DNA from: a virus
Direction: 5' to 3' (one strand)
Length of the DNA: 27,424 nt
Virus record (IMG/VR): IMGVR_UViG_3300044726_000106
Coordinates: 1-27,424 of that record
In this document: piece after piece, positions 5,735 through 13,105 of the stretch
How positions within the stretch are numbered: the first letter of the stretch is position 1
Layout: the number at the start of each line of letters is the position of its first letter
Made by a program: the position numbers and the translations under genes
Notes under the pieces: generated by a model
Databases searched by the model: none
What the model saw: the letters and a program-made list of their open reading frames with translations, nothing else
What the model was told of the DNA's origin: nothing

Positions 5735-6769
5735 ATGCTCGACTACCGCGACATCAGCCAGTTCGTGAAGCCCGCCGACGTCAGGGACATCATCTCTTTT
5801 GCCAACGACCCGTTGGCGCCGACGGAGAAGAAACTGCTCGCGGCTTTCGACCATCTCAACGGCATCCTGACACCCGTCATCGAGACAGCGCTGGTGGTCG
5901 AACTGCGCGACGCCATCGAGGAATACGTCGAGGTCATCGGCCCTCGCCCGGAGAAGACAGGCCCCGACCTCGAGGAGTGGCAGCGTGGCTTCGACACGCA
6001 CCTTCGCGCTGCCTTCTCCGCAGAGACACTGGAAGACCTCGGCGAGGGGTGGTGTGACACCTACCTCGTCAACAGCGACCTCGACACCGACGCCGATCTC
6101 GTCAGGCAGGCTGCCCGTGTCGGCGCCGACGCCATTCTCGACGCTGCACTGCGCCGCACGTCGAAGAACAAGATGTTGAGTGCGGTGGACATCGTACCCG
6201 GCCGTTTCGACGAGGCCACAGAGCAGGGAGACTTCGGTACCAATGAAGCAGACCGCTGGCCTGCTTCTGACGCGCCTTTGATGCAGGTCGGCGACATCCT
6301 CGACAACCAGATCGACGGGACGACCGTAGAAGTCGTTGCGGTATGTACCGCTGACGACGTCGAGGATGATTTCGGGATCGAAGCCCCGCCGCCCGTAGCG
6401 ATTGAAGTGGAAGACTTCGGCCTCGACGACACCCCGACTCTTCCACCCGCACCCACTAGGCGCGTGAGGCAGGTAAAGCCCCAAGTGGATCCACACAACC
6501 GGCCAGAGGGCATGCCCTTCATGGCTACCCTGCTCCACACGACCAATCCCGACGCGCTGCGCGTCCTTCTCGCCCTGCGCGAGCATGCCGCCGACAGCGA
6601 CTCCGACCTGGCGCGCGAAATCCTCAAGTGCTCGCGCTCGCAGGTAGGCAACTTCATAAGCGGCAAGATGCCTTTTGCGCCGACGCCAGTGCAGTTGCAG
6701 CAGTTGCGCGATCTCGCCTTCAAGAGGGCGCAGGGGCTGCAGGAGAGCTTGCGGGTGACGGGCCAGTGA
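5735..6769 (+). CDS. Acidic protein with C-terminal HTH-like domain, 344 aa
   Basis: The start is placed at ATG 5735, downstream of the promoter at 5670-5703; an upstream in-frame ATG would overlap that promoter. The first 250 residues are acidic (for example DDVEDDFGIEAPPPVAIEVE) and not recognised. The last 75 residues (ALRVLLALREHAADSDSDLA, then CSRSQVGNFISGKMPFAPTP, QLQQLRDLA) look like a Cro/CI-type HTH: the SRSQVGNFISGK part fits the recognition helix and the loop after it. The same domain makes up almost all of the next protein (6766-7047). This points to a DNA-binding protein with an acidic partner-binding region. Exact role unknown. Confidence 0.75.
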   Translation: MLDYRDISQFVKPADVRDIISFANDPLAPTEKKLLAAFDHLNGILTPVIETALVVELRDAIEEYVEVIGPRPEKTGPDLEEWQRGFDTHLRAAFSAETLEDLGEGWCDTYLVNSDLDTDADLVRQAARVGADAILDAALRRTSKNKMLSAVDIVPGRFDEATEQGDFGTNEADRWPASDAPLMQVGDILDNQIDGTTVEVVAVCTADDVEDDFGIEAPPPVAIEVEDFGLDDTPTLPPAPTRRVRQVKPQVDPHNRPEGMPFMATLLHTTNPDALRVLLALREHAADSDSDLAREILKCSRSQVGNFISGKMPFAPTPVQLQQLRDLAFKRAQGLQESLRVTGQ

Positions 6770-7047
6770 AACCGAGAAGGCGCAGGCGTCCCGGCGGTCC
6801 GGTGATCGTCATGGACGCTCCTACCGATCAACGAGCGCTCAGGCTGCTGCGCGCACTCCGCGCCAATGCGGCTGACAGCGATCAGGTCATAGGGGAGACG
6901 ATCTTCGGATCCTGCCGTTCAACGGTGGGTAACTACGCTATGGGAAGAAATCCTTTCGCGCCTACGCCCGGCCAACTCGAGAAGATGTGCCGCTTGGCAA
7001 CGCGGCGTGCGCTGGCGCTGCTCGCGGCGGTACGAGGGGCAAGCTAG
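6766..7047 (+). CDS. HTH-like protein, paralogue of the upstream C-terminal domain, 93 aa
   Basis: The start is taken as GTG 6766, overlapping the previous TGA as GTGA; ATG 6811 is the alternative. The N-terminus is very basic (KPRRRRRPGGP). The rest, QRALRLLRALRANAADSD followed by CRSTVGNYAMGRNPFAPTP and QLEKMCRLATRRAL, aligns residue by residue with the C-terminal domain of the 5735 gene, sharing ADSD, the S-x-x-V-G-N core and PFAPTP. A tandem partial duplication is the simplest origin. It is probably a small DNA-binding protein able to compete with or pair with its larger neighbour. Confidence 0.7.
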   Translation: MKPRRRRRPGGPVIVMDAPTDQRALRLLRALRANAADSDQVIGETIFGSCRSTVGNYAMGRNPFAPTPGQLEKMCRLATRRALALLAAVRGAS

Positions 7048-7550
7048 TGATCGTCTGCGGCATCGACCCCGGCCTCACCGGCGCCTTCGCCCTCTACGAC
7101 AGCGAGCGCAAAGCGGTGGTCAACATGCTCGACGTGCCCACCGAGAAGGTCACGATCTCGGGGAGCAAACGCACGCGCCTGCTGGAAGACGAGTTGTGGA
7201 TAGGCGCGCTCAACTTCCTGCGCGATGCCGATTGTCGATTGGGCATCATCGAGGGCGTGCAGGGCTACAAGGACCAATCGGCCAGCGCCGCATTTCAGTT
7301 CGGCTATGTCGTCGGTAGCGTGAAGATGGCCGTGCGTCCCTACCTCAACAGGCTGGAGACGGCAGGCAGCGCGGTGTGGAAGGTGCAGTTCCAGGTGCCC
7401 ACCGACGACAAGGGCATCCTCGCCTGCGCCCAGCACCACTTTCCGTCGACACCCGATAGCGTATGGACAGGTCCGCGTGGCGGCGTGAAGCATGATCGCT
7501 GCGAAGCGGCGTTGCTGGCGAAGTATGGTGCGGAGAGGATATTCCGATGA
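7047..7550 (+). CDS. RuvC-like Holliday junction resolvase, 167 aa
   Basis: GTG start at 7047, sharing one base with the previous TAG; GAGGGG at 7034-7039 is the RBS. The protein has the RuvC/RNase H-fold landmarks: first strand VIVCGIDPGLTGAFALYD with the catalytic D7, second acid in IIEGVQ (E69), and the C-terminal KHDRCEAALLAKYG with D150 and E153. RuvC-family enzymes cut four-way junctions using two metal ions held by these acids. Length is close to that of bacterial RuvC (about 170). In the phage it would resolve recombination intermediates or debranch DNA before packaging. It lies in the replication block and overlaps the next gene by ATGA. Confidence 0.85.
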   Translation: MIVCGIDPGLTGAFALYDSERKAVVNMLDVPTEKVTISGSKRTRLLEDELWIGALNFLRDADCRLGIIEGVQGYKDQSASAAFQFGYVVGSVKMAVRPYLNRLETAGSAVWKVQFQVPTDDKGILACAQHHFPSTPDSVWTGPRGGVKHDRCEAALLAKYGAERIFR

Positions 7551-7744
7551 CAATGCTTAACTTCATCCCCGGCGGCGCCTCGGGCGTACCTTCCCTCGCA
7601 GCGGAGCGTTATGCCGAAAAGCTGATCGAGATCATGGAGCCCGCTACACTAGGCTATGTCGATCCCGAGACTTTCGTCGAGGTATTCAAGGCGCACTGGC
7701 AAGAGATCAGCGCCTTAGCCCATGCGCTGCACCTAGCGCGATGA
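7547..7744 (+). CDS. Hypothetical protein, 65 aa
   Basis: A 65-residue protein coupled to both neighbours by ATGA overlaps. The N-terminus is glycine/serine-rich (FIPGGASGVPSLAAERYAEK) and the rest is amphipathic helix (FVEVFKAHWQEISALAHALH). No domain recognised. It sits between the RuvC-like resolvase and the degenerate kinase-like protein. Confidence 0.65.
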   Translation: MTMLNFIPGGASGVPSLAAERYAEKLIEIMEPATLGYVDPETFVEVFKAHWQEISALAHALHLAR

Positions 7745-8100
7745 CTCTCATCGTCGCCGTTGCCGGTCCCGACGCCTCCCACTTCGCCGCCTACTACGTC
7801 GAGAAGTGGCGCAGCGACGGCTCGGCAGTCGTCTCGCCTTTCCTCTCCGACTTCGGTGTCGATCGGGCGGTATGGCGTGCCGACACGCTGACCATGATCG
7901 ACGCCTTCGATGCGAGGGTCGTGGTGGCGCCGCTGTCCGACAGCGATGCGCGCGAGGATCACGACGAAGCGCGACGTCTCGGCGATGAGAACTTTCTGTT
8001 CGTCGAGTTGATGACGCCAGGCGACTTCACGCTGGAGCACTGCCGGACCTCGGCGGCGCTGCGTATCGAGGCTTTCATGCGAAGGGGGGAGACGAAATGA
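7741..8100 (+). CDS. Degenerate P-loop (APS-kinase-like) protein, 119 aa
   Basis: The layout resembles a shortened APS kinase or related P-loop kinase. It opens with a beta strand and loop, LIVAVAGPDASHFAAYYVEK, where a kinase has GxxxxGK(S/T); here the lysine and Ser/Thr are replaced (His-Phe). Later, DARVVVAPLSDSDAREDHDE and ARRLGDENFLFVELMTP resemble the VVVSLISPYREDRD...FIEVFVDTP region of APS kinases. With no intact Walker A lysine it is probably not an active kinase. It may bind a nucleotide or act as a decoy. It is coupled by ATGA to genes on both sides. The family link is from remembered motif order, not a search, so it is tentative; otherwise hypothetical. Confidence 0.6.
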   Translation: MTLIVAVAGPDASHFAAYYVEKWRSDGSAVVSPFLSDFGVDRAVWRADTLTMIDAFDARVVVAPLSDSDAREDHDEARRLGDENFLFVELMTPGDFTLEHCRTSAALRIEAFMRRGETK

Positions 8101-8297
8101 CAAGCAAGGTGAAGTGTGACAACTGCAACGTGACATTCACGGTAGGCAGGCCGGCGTCAAAGGAACAGCAAACCATCTGCAACAACGGTCACTGTCGCCG
8201 GCGTTTCTGGCATGCCTCGCAGCCGTTTGCCCGACAGCACCTTGGCGTCAAGATGGGCGTGTTGCCGGAAGACGTCGACGCCTACGCGCCGGTCTGA
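8097..8297 (+). CDS. Small zinc-finger-like protein, 66 aa
   Basis: A 66-residue protein with four cysteines and two histidines in a compact pattern: KCDNCNVTF at residues 6-14, then ICNNGHCRRRFWH at about 28-40. This fits a small zinc-binding fold of the kind found in DNA-binding or adaptor proteins. ATGA overlap with the previous gene and a TGATG overlap with the SNF2 helicase gene suggest stoichiometric production with the helicase, for which it might be a partner (inference). Confidence 0.7.
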   Translation: MTSKVKCDNCNVTFTVGRPASKEQQTICNNGHCRRRFWHASQPFARQHLGVKMGVLPEDVDAYAPV

Positions 8298-9658
8298 TGG
8301 CACTGCCGCTCTTTCCCTACCAGCGTGCCGCCGCCGAAGTTCTCTCGACCAAGAGCCGCTTTGGCCTGTTCGACGGGATGGGTCTCGGCAAAACTGCCGA
8401 GATCGTCGGCGCGTTGGATATGTCAGGAGGCCGCTACGGGATCGTTGTTTGCCCTGCGTCTGCTCGAGATGCTGGAATATGGTCCGAACATTTTGCCTCC
8501 TTCTCCGACCGAGCTTCACGAGTGTGCGAAGCCTCAAACGTCCATGACCTGGTCGCTTGGATGCGAGGCCGCTTTGACGTCCTGGTGGTCTCCTACGAAC
8601 AGGCAGTCCAGTGGAAGCGCAGGGTCGATGACGAGGCTCTTGTCCTCGACTTCCTTGTCCTCGACGAAGGCGACTACCTGAAGAACACAGGCTCTAAGCG
8701 CACCGAGGCCATTCTCGGTCCTCAGTGCGACGGACATGGTGGCCTGGCGCAGTGGGCGAAGCAGGTCTTCAAGGTGACGGGCACGCCTATGAGCAACGAT
8801 CCCATCGACATCTACCCGTTCTTGCGGATGGTCGATGCGCTGCGCCTCTCCAAGGAACAGTTCAAGCGCCGCTACTTCAGCAGCTTCGAGAGCACCTATG
8901 GCTCACGCAACACGCCACGGCCTGAAACGCTCAACGAGCTCCAGACGCTGATCTACGCCAACTCGATCTTCCGCACCGAGAAGGACGTCGGGATCCAGTT
9001 GCCGCCGATCACCCTGTCGTCGATCGAAATGCAGGGCGACACCGACGACGTGGCAGCCTTGCTGAAGAACCACCCTGGCCTCGAGGGCGCGATCATCAAT
9101 GCGATCGAGCGAGGCGGCCTGTCCTTCCTCGACAGTCAGCACATTGCCACGCTGCGTCGTCTCGTCGGCGAGGCTAAATCCATTCCGTACGCTCACATGC
9201 TCGCCGACGAGATGGCGGGCAACTGGGAGAAGCAGATCGTTTTCTGCGCCCATACCCAGGCGCTGCTCAACGTGCGCGATGCGCTGGCGCGCTCAGGCAT
9301 CAAGTGCGCTCTGGTGCATGGTGCCAGCGGCAAGGCGGAGAGGCGTGACGCTGTACGCGCCTTCCAGACCGATCCCTCGTGCCGGGTGTTTCTGGGCAAC
9401 ATCAGGGCAGCAGGTACGGCGTTGACGCTGACGGCGGGCTGCCGTGTCGACATGCTGGAGAGCATGTGGGCGCCGGGGCCAAATGCCCAAGCGATCAAGA
9501 GAGCACACAGGCACACGCAGACGCGACCCGTGAGAGCGCGTTTCATCACGTTGGCAGACAGCATCGACGTGGCCGTCAACCGTATCGTCATCGGCAAGAC
9601 GAAGGCCATTGGCGCTATCGAAGGATCGTTGATGCCGTCTATCCCGGTAGCTGCGTGA
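8297..9658 (+). CDS. SNF2-type superfamily 2 DNA helicase/translocase, 453 aa
   Basis: Helicase motifs appear in order: Q-like FPYQRAAAEVL at the N-terminus, Walker A DGMGLGKT (residues 26-33), DEGD in place of DEAH (123-126), KVTGTPMSN (motif III, 159-167), the second RecA-like domain with IVFCAHTQALLNVRDAL and LVHGASGKAERRDAV, motif V FLGNIRAAGTALTLTAGC, and motif VI QAIKRAHRHTQT (398-409). These proteins translocate on double-stranded DNA using ATP. At 453 residues it is the short phage form with no accessory domain. Phage SNF2 proteins are commonly linked to replication or recombination. The gene is coupled to a small zinc-finger gene upstream and to a methyltransferase downstream (GTGA, 9655-9658). 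Confidence 0.9.
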   Translation: MALPLFPYQRAAAEVLSTKSRFGLFDGMGLGKTAEIVGALDMSGGRYGIVVCPASARDAGIWSEHFASFSDRASRVCEASNVHDLVAWMRGRFDVLVVSYEQAVQWKRRVDDEALVLDFLVLDEGDYLKNTGSKRTEAILGPQCDGHGGLAQWAKQVFKVTGTPMSNDPIDIYPFLRMVDALRLSKEQFKRRYFSSFESTYGSRNTPRPETLNELQTLIYANSIFRTEKDVGIQLPPITLSSIEMQGDTDDVAALLKNHPGLEGAIINAIERGGLSFLDSQHIATLRRLVGEAKSIPYAHMLADEMAGNWEKQIVFCAHTQALLNVRDALARSGIKCALVHGASGKAERRDAVRAFQTDPSCRVFLGNIRAAGTALTLTAGCRVDMLESMWAPGPNAQAIKRAHRHTQTRPVRARFITLADSIDVAVNRIVIGKTKAIGAIEGSLMPSIPVAA

Positions 9659-10680
9659 TTGATATCCTCACTGGCGACGTGCGCGAGCGGCTGCGGGAGT
9701 TGCCCGATGCGTCCGTGCATTGCTGCGTGACGAGCCCGCCCTACTTCGGTTTAAGGGACTACGGCATGGCCGGACAGCTCGGGCTTGAGCCAACGCCGGA
9801 TGCGTTCGTGGCCGAGCTGGTGGCTGTGTTCCGCGATGTTCGGCGTGTGCTGCGCGAGGATGGCACGCTATGGCTCAATCTCGGGGATAGCTACGGCACG
9901 GGCAGCCGCGGGCAGAACTTCGACCCAGCAAGCGGGGCGACCAACAAGGGCGGCCAAGGCGCGGCGGGTAAGTTTGGGCACCGGAAACAGCCGCCCGTGC
10001 GCGGCATGCACAAGCAACTTCTCGGCATCCCCTGGCGCGTCGCTTTCGCGCTGCAGGCCGATGGCTGGTGGCTGCGGCAGGACATCATCTGGTCGAAGCC
10101 GAACCCGATGCCCGAGAGCGTCACCGACCGCTGCACGAAGGCGCATGAGTATCTGTTCCTGCTGAGCAAGAGCGATCGCTACTACTTCGACGCCAAGGCT
10201 ATAGCCGAGCCAGTCGCGGCATCGACGATTGCCCGACTGTCGCAGTCAACGCTGGATCAGCAACAGGGCAGCGATCGCGTCCCCGGCAAGACGAACGGCA
10301 GGATGAAGGCCAAGCCGCCGCGGTTCGGCGGACATAAGTACGGCGACAACGACGATGAGCAACACCGCACCAAATCCGGCAACGATTATGAAGTGGCGAC
10401 CAGTGAGTTGCGCAACCGGCGCTCCGTCTGGACCGTCACCTCCAAACCTTTTAAGGAGGCGCACTTCGCTACTTTTCCGCCTGACCTCATAGAGCCGTGC
10501 ATACTGGCGGGGGCGCCTGTGGGCGGAACAGTGCTTGATCCTTTCTTCGGCGCAGGGACGACGGGACTGGTGGCCGTCAAGCACGAACGCAACTGTGTCG
10601 GCATCGAACTCAATCCCGCATATGTGGACATCGCGCGGCGTCGTTTAAATATTCCAGACCTCTCGGAGTTTAACCTGTGA
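9655..10680 (+). CDS. Beta-class DNA methyltransferase (N4-cytosine or N6-adenine), 341 aa
   Basis: GTG start at 9655 overlaps the SNF2 stop as GTGA; the longer upstream frame lies wholly within the helicase gene. The product opens VIDILTGDVRERLRELPDAS and has the catalytic TSPPY motif at residues 26-30, followed by the target-recognition region. The AdoMet-binding motif DPFFGAGTTG (295-304) and GIELNPAYVDIARRRL come last. The order (catalytic before AdoMet motif) defines the beta class. The TSPPYFGLRDYG form occurs in both N4-cytosine and N6-adenine enzymes, so the base cannot be decided. No partner endonuclease is seen, so it is an orphan enzyme, most simply protecting phage DNA from host restriction. 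Confidence 0.88.
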   Translation: MIDILTGDVRERLRELPDASVHCCVTSPPYFGLRDYGMAGQLGLEPTPDAFVAELVAVFRDVRRVLREDGTLWLNLGDSYGTGSRGQNFDPASGATNKGGQGAAGKFGHRKQPPVRGMHKQLLGIPWRVAFALQADGWWLRQDIIWSKPNPMPESVTDRCTKAHEYLFLLSKSDRYYFDAKAIAEPVAASTIARLSQSTLDQQQGSDRVPGKTNGRMKAKPPRFGGHKYGDNDDEQHRTKSGNDYEVATSELRNRRSVWTVTSKPFKEAHFATFPPDLIEPCILAGAPVGGTVLDPFFGAGTTGLVAVKHERNCVGIELNPAYVDIARRRLNIPDLSEFNL

Positions 10681-10690
10681 TCTATTCCCG

Positions 10691-10723
10691 TTGACCTTCA
10701 ACCGGCACTCCACTAACTTGTTC
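10691..10723 (+). promoter_or_regulatory. Promoter with TAACTTGTTC motif (site D) for 10752 gene
   Basis: TTGACC (10691-10696), a 17-base spacer and TAACTT (10714-10719) form a promoter in the 71-base gap after the methyltransferase gene. TAACTTGTTC (10714-10723) is identical to site C. The CGGAG/CAGGA RBS and the ATG at 10752 follow. Confidence 0.6.
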
Positions 10724-10751
10724 ACGTCCTCTACACGGAGCTATCAGGAAC

Positions 10752-11192
10752 ATGGGTACGAAGATCACGATCGAGACTGACGATCCCCTCGTTGTGGCGC
10801 GCGTGGCGCAGGCGCTGAGTGTCGGCGACCTGCCGGGAGGGGCCATCATCAAGGCACCGAAGCCGCCGAAGGCCGAGACCGCCGCCCAAGCTCCCTTGAC
10901 TGGTGTCGGTACGACCCTCACACCCGCCTCCCCGTTGGCTCCTTCGACTGCGGCGACCACTGCTGCACCGCCTGCTGCCGAGGATCCCTACGCCCTGCTC
11001 TCGAAGGCGATGGGCGCCCACGCGCAAACGCCCGGCAAGAGCGCGCAGACCCTCGCCGGCATCATGGCGAAGTACACCGATCCGGCGCAGGCCAAGCCGC
11101 AGCCCGACGGCTCGACGAAGCCGTCCGTCAACCGCATGCACGTCCCGCCGGGGCAGATCGCCGCGTGCATCGCCGAACTCAACCTGCGCTGA
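10752..11192 (+). CDS. Hypothetical protein with low-complexity linker, 146 aa
   Basis: The N-terminus (MGTKITIETDDPLVVARVAQ) looks like a short beta-alpha unit. Residues about 38-78 are a Pro/Ala/Thr-rich linker (APSTAATTAAPPAAEDP), and the C-terminal part is helical and ends QIAACIAELNLR. No family recognised. It is the first gene of the transcription unit started by promoter site D and precedes the nuclease, SSB and polymerase genes, so a replication-accessory role is plausible but unproven. Confidence 0.7.
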   Translation: MGTKITIETDDPLVVARVAQALSVGDLPGGAIIKAPKPPKAETAAQAPLTGVGTTLTPASPLAPSTAATTAAPPAAEDPYALLSKAMGAHAQTPGKSAQTLAGIMAKYTDPAQAKPQPDGSTKPSVNRMHVPPGQIAACIAELNLR

Positions 11193-11222
11193 TCCCAGCG
11201 CAGTCAACCGAGGGAGAGCCTG

Positions 11223-11558
11223 ATGAAGCCTACTGCGCACATCTACAATGAACTCAAGAACTACTCCGACAGGGTCGGGGTACACGACCCGCTGTGGTTG
11301 ACGGCGGTGGGCCGCATGTCGGTCGTCTTCGTCGAGAAGTGGGGCATGGTCGCCGCCACTCCCGACGGGGAGGACAGTGCCGGCCGCATGAAGCTGCGAC
11401 TGCTGACCCCGGCCGAGTTGACGCAGCGCGCCGTCGAGACCGCCGAACTCGTCTACGCCGAGGTCCAGAAGCGCGGGCACTTCATCGAACTGCCCAATCC
11501 GTACGTGAAGAAGACCCCGCCGAACGCAAGCACGAGCGACGAGACCGGGAACCAGTGA
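11223..11558 (+). CDS. Hypothetical protein, 111 aa
   Basis: ATG at 11223 behind GAGGGAGA (11210-11217). The 111-residue product is a mixed alpha/beta protein (HIYNELKNYSDRVGVHDPLW, then RMSVVFVEKWGMVAATPDG, RMKLRLLTPAELTQRA) with a polar, probably disordered tail (KKTPPNASTSDETGNQ). No family recognised. Its TGA overlaps the GTG start of the DUF2800 gene as GTGA, so the two are probably translated together. Confidence 0.7.
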   Translation: MKPTAHIYNELKNYSDRVGVHDPLWLTAVGRMSVVFVEKWGMVAATPDGEDSAGRMKLRLLTPAELTQRAVETAELVYAEVQKRGHFIELPNPYVKKTPPNASTSDETGNQ

Positions 11559-12883
11559 CCGACGGTCTCGCCCACTCGCGCTTCGGCGCATCCAGTGCTC
11601 ACCGCTGGATGCGCTGCGCCGGCTCTGTCGTTCTTAATGAGCGCGTGCCGGCGCAGCCTTCCTCGCGTTACGCGCAGGAAGGCACCCACGCCCATGCGCT
11701 TCTCGCTCATTGCCTGAAGACCGGCGAGGACGCATTGGCCTACGTCGGCAAGGCGTATGTCGATCTCCCGGCCGAGACCTACGAAGCCGATATGTGCGAG
11801 GGCGTGCAGACGGCTCTCGACTGGGTGAAGGAACTGCGCGAGGAATTTCCCGACGCTCAAGGCTGGTCGGAACGGTCGTTCGTCCTGCCCACCCAGCACG
11901 CCGCCGGCGAGGTCTACGGCACCTGCGACATCGCGATCTACGTGCCGTCGACGACCACGCTCTACGTGCCTGACTTCAAGTTCGGCTTTCGCGTCGTCGA
12001 TCCCAAGGACAACCCACAGCTGCTGCACTACGGCCTGGGCGCGATGTTCGCGATGGACGTACCGATCTCCCGGCTGATGCTGGGCGTCATCCAGCCGCGC
12101 GCCTTCGGCGTTGCGCCTATTCGCTGGTGGGAGACGGACGTCGTCGGTGAGTGGGATTTTCTCGCCGCGATGGAGACCCGAATCTACGAGGCGCTTGAGG
12201 CAGACGCTGAGTACGGTCGCACTCGACTGACCCTCGTAGACCCTTGGTATAAGACGTGGCTCACACCAGGCGAAGACCAGTGCCAATGGTGCGCCGCCGG
12301 CGCCGCAGGCATCTGTCCTGCTATCGAGCAGAAGGCATTGCAGGTCGTCCAGACGTCGTTCTCCGCCTTCAAGGACGTGCCCACAGGCACCGCACTACCG
12401 AAGCCCGAAACTATCCCTCTCGACAAGGTCGCCTACATCCTCGAGCACAAGCCAATGGTCGAAGCGTGGCTCGACAGCGTGCAGACCTATGCGCGCACCG
12501 AGGCACTGTCAGGTCGACAGGTGCCGGGCCAGAAGATCGTCGAGGCCATCAGTAGGCGGAAGTGGGAGGGCGACCCCGCCAAGATCGCGGCTTCACTGGT
12601 AGAGATCAGCGGCCTGCCTGAAGCCGAGTTCTACGAGCCGAAGCTGAAGGGCATTACCGACGTCGAGAAGAAACTCGTTCGGGCAGCCGTAGAGCGGCGA
12701 GCGTTTCAGATCGCAGCAAAACCCACAAAGGCGGAGAGAGACTCAGTCACCGTCGAAGTGAAGAACCGAATGGCCCTCCTGACCCTCAAGCAAGGCAGTG
12801 GTAGCCTGTCTCTCGTGCCGGTGTCCGATCCGCGCCCTGCGGTGAACCCGGCTGCTGTGAACTTCAAGGGCGTAATCACGTAG
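11555..12883 (+). CDS. DUF2800 Cas4/RecB-like nuclease, 442 aa
   Basis: GTG start at 11555 overlaps the previous stop; the longer upstream frame is inside the previous gene. The protein shows the DUF2800 layout: HRWMRCAGSV near the N-terminus (C21), EGTHAHALLA (residues 42-51), the PD-(D/E)XK nuclease core GTCDIAIYVP (D125) and DFKFGF (D140, K142), and a cysteine cluster CQWCAAGAAGIC (C243, C246, C254). One early and three late cysteines resemble the iron-sulfur arrangement of Cas4 and AddB. Such proteins are thought to be DNA exonucleases. Together with the DUF2815 protein and PolA downstream it forms a recurrent phage replication/recombination set. Confidence 0.85.
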   Translation: MTDGLAHSRFGASSAHRWMRCAGSVVLNERVPAQPSSRYAQEGTHAHALLAHCLKTGEDALAYVGKAYVDLPAETYEADMCEGVQTALDWVKELREEFPDAQGWSERSFVLPTQHAAGEVYGTCDIAIYVPSTTTLYVPDFKFGFRVVDPKDNPQLLHYGLGAMFAMDVPISRLMLGVIQPRAFGVAPIRWWETDVVGEWDFLAAMETRIYEALEADAEYGRTRLTLVDPWYKTWLTPGEDQCQWCAAGAAGICPAIEQKALQVVQTSFSAFKDVPTGTALPKPETIPLDKVAYILEHKPMVEAWLDSVQTYARTEALSGRQVPGQKIVEAISRRKWEGDPAKIAASLVEISGLPEAEFYEPKLKGITDVEKKLVRAAVERRAFQIAAKPTKAERDSVTVEVKNRMALLTLKQGSGSLSLVPVSDPRPAVNPAAVNFKGVIT

Positions 12884-12892
12884 GAGACCCGA

Positions 12893-13084
12893 GTGCAAAT
12901 GTGGTTCTGCCTATTCCTGCCTTGGCATCAGCTGCGCGTGATAGGCAAACCGAGCGAGGACACCGACCACGTCCGTTGCAGTTGTGGCCGGGAATACGGC
13001 ATGCACCACCCGACGAAGTCTTTCGTGGAATGGGACCGAGATATTGCGGACTTCCATCGCGAAGTGAACGATTACCAGCACTAG
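12893..13084 (+). CDS. Small zinc-ribbon-like protein, 63 aa
   Basis: GTG at 12893 is preferred because AGGAG (12882-12886) is six bases upstream; ATG 12899 is the alternative. The product begins MQMWFCLFLPWHQLRVIG and has a second Cys pair in VRCSCGREYGMHH, ending in acidic/aromatic VEWDRDIADFHREV. The Cys/His layout and size recall small phage zinc-ribbon proteins of the DUF1660 kind, but the match is only by pattern. It sits between the nuclease and the ssDNA-binding protein genes. Confidence 0.6.
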   Translation: MQMWFCLFLPWHQLRVIGKPSEDTDHVRCSCGREYGMHHPTKSFVEWDRDIADFHREVNDYQH

Positions 13085-13105
13085 ACCTCAAGCAGGAGAA
13101 ACAGA

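Noticed and set aside
5630-6586. 318-codon minus-strand frame opposite the 5735 gene
   Set aside because: Antisense shadow; no RBS, runs over a promoter, and the plus frame has a recognisable duplicated domain.
9379-9654. N-terminal extension of the methyltransferase frame
   Set aside because: Lies inside the SNF2 gene; the GTG at 9655 gives the usual methyltransferase beginning.
11294-11554. N-terminal extension of the DUF2800 frame
   Set aside because: Lies inside the 11223 gene in another frame; GTG 11555 gives the family-typical start.
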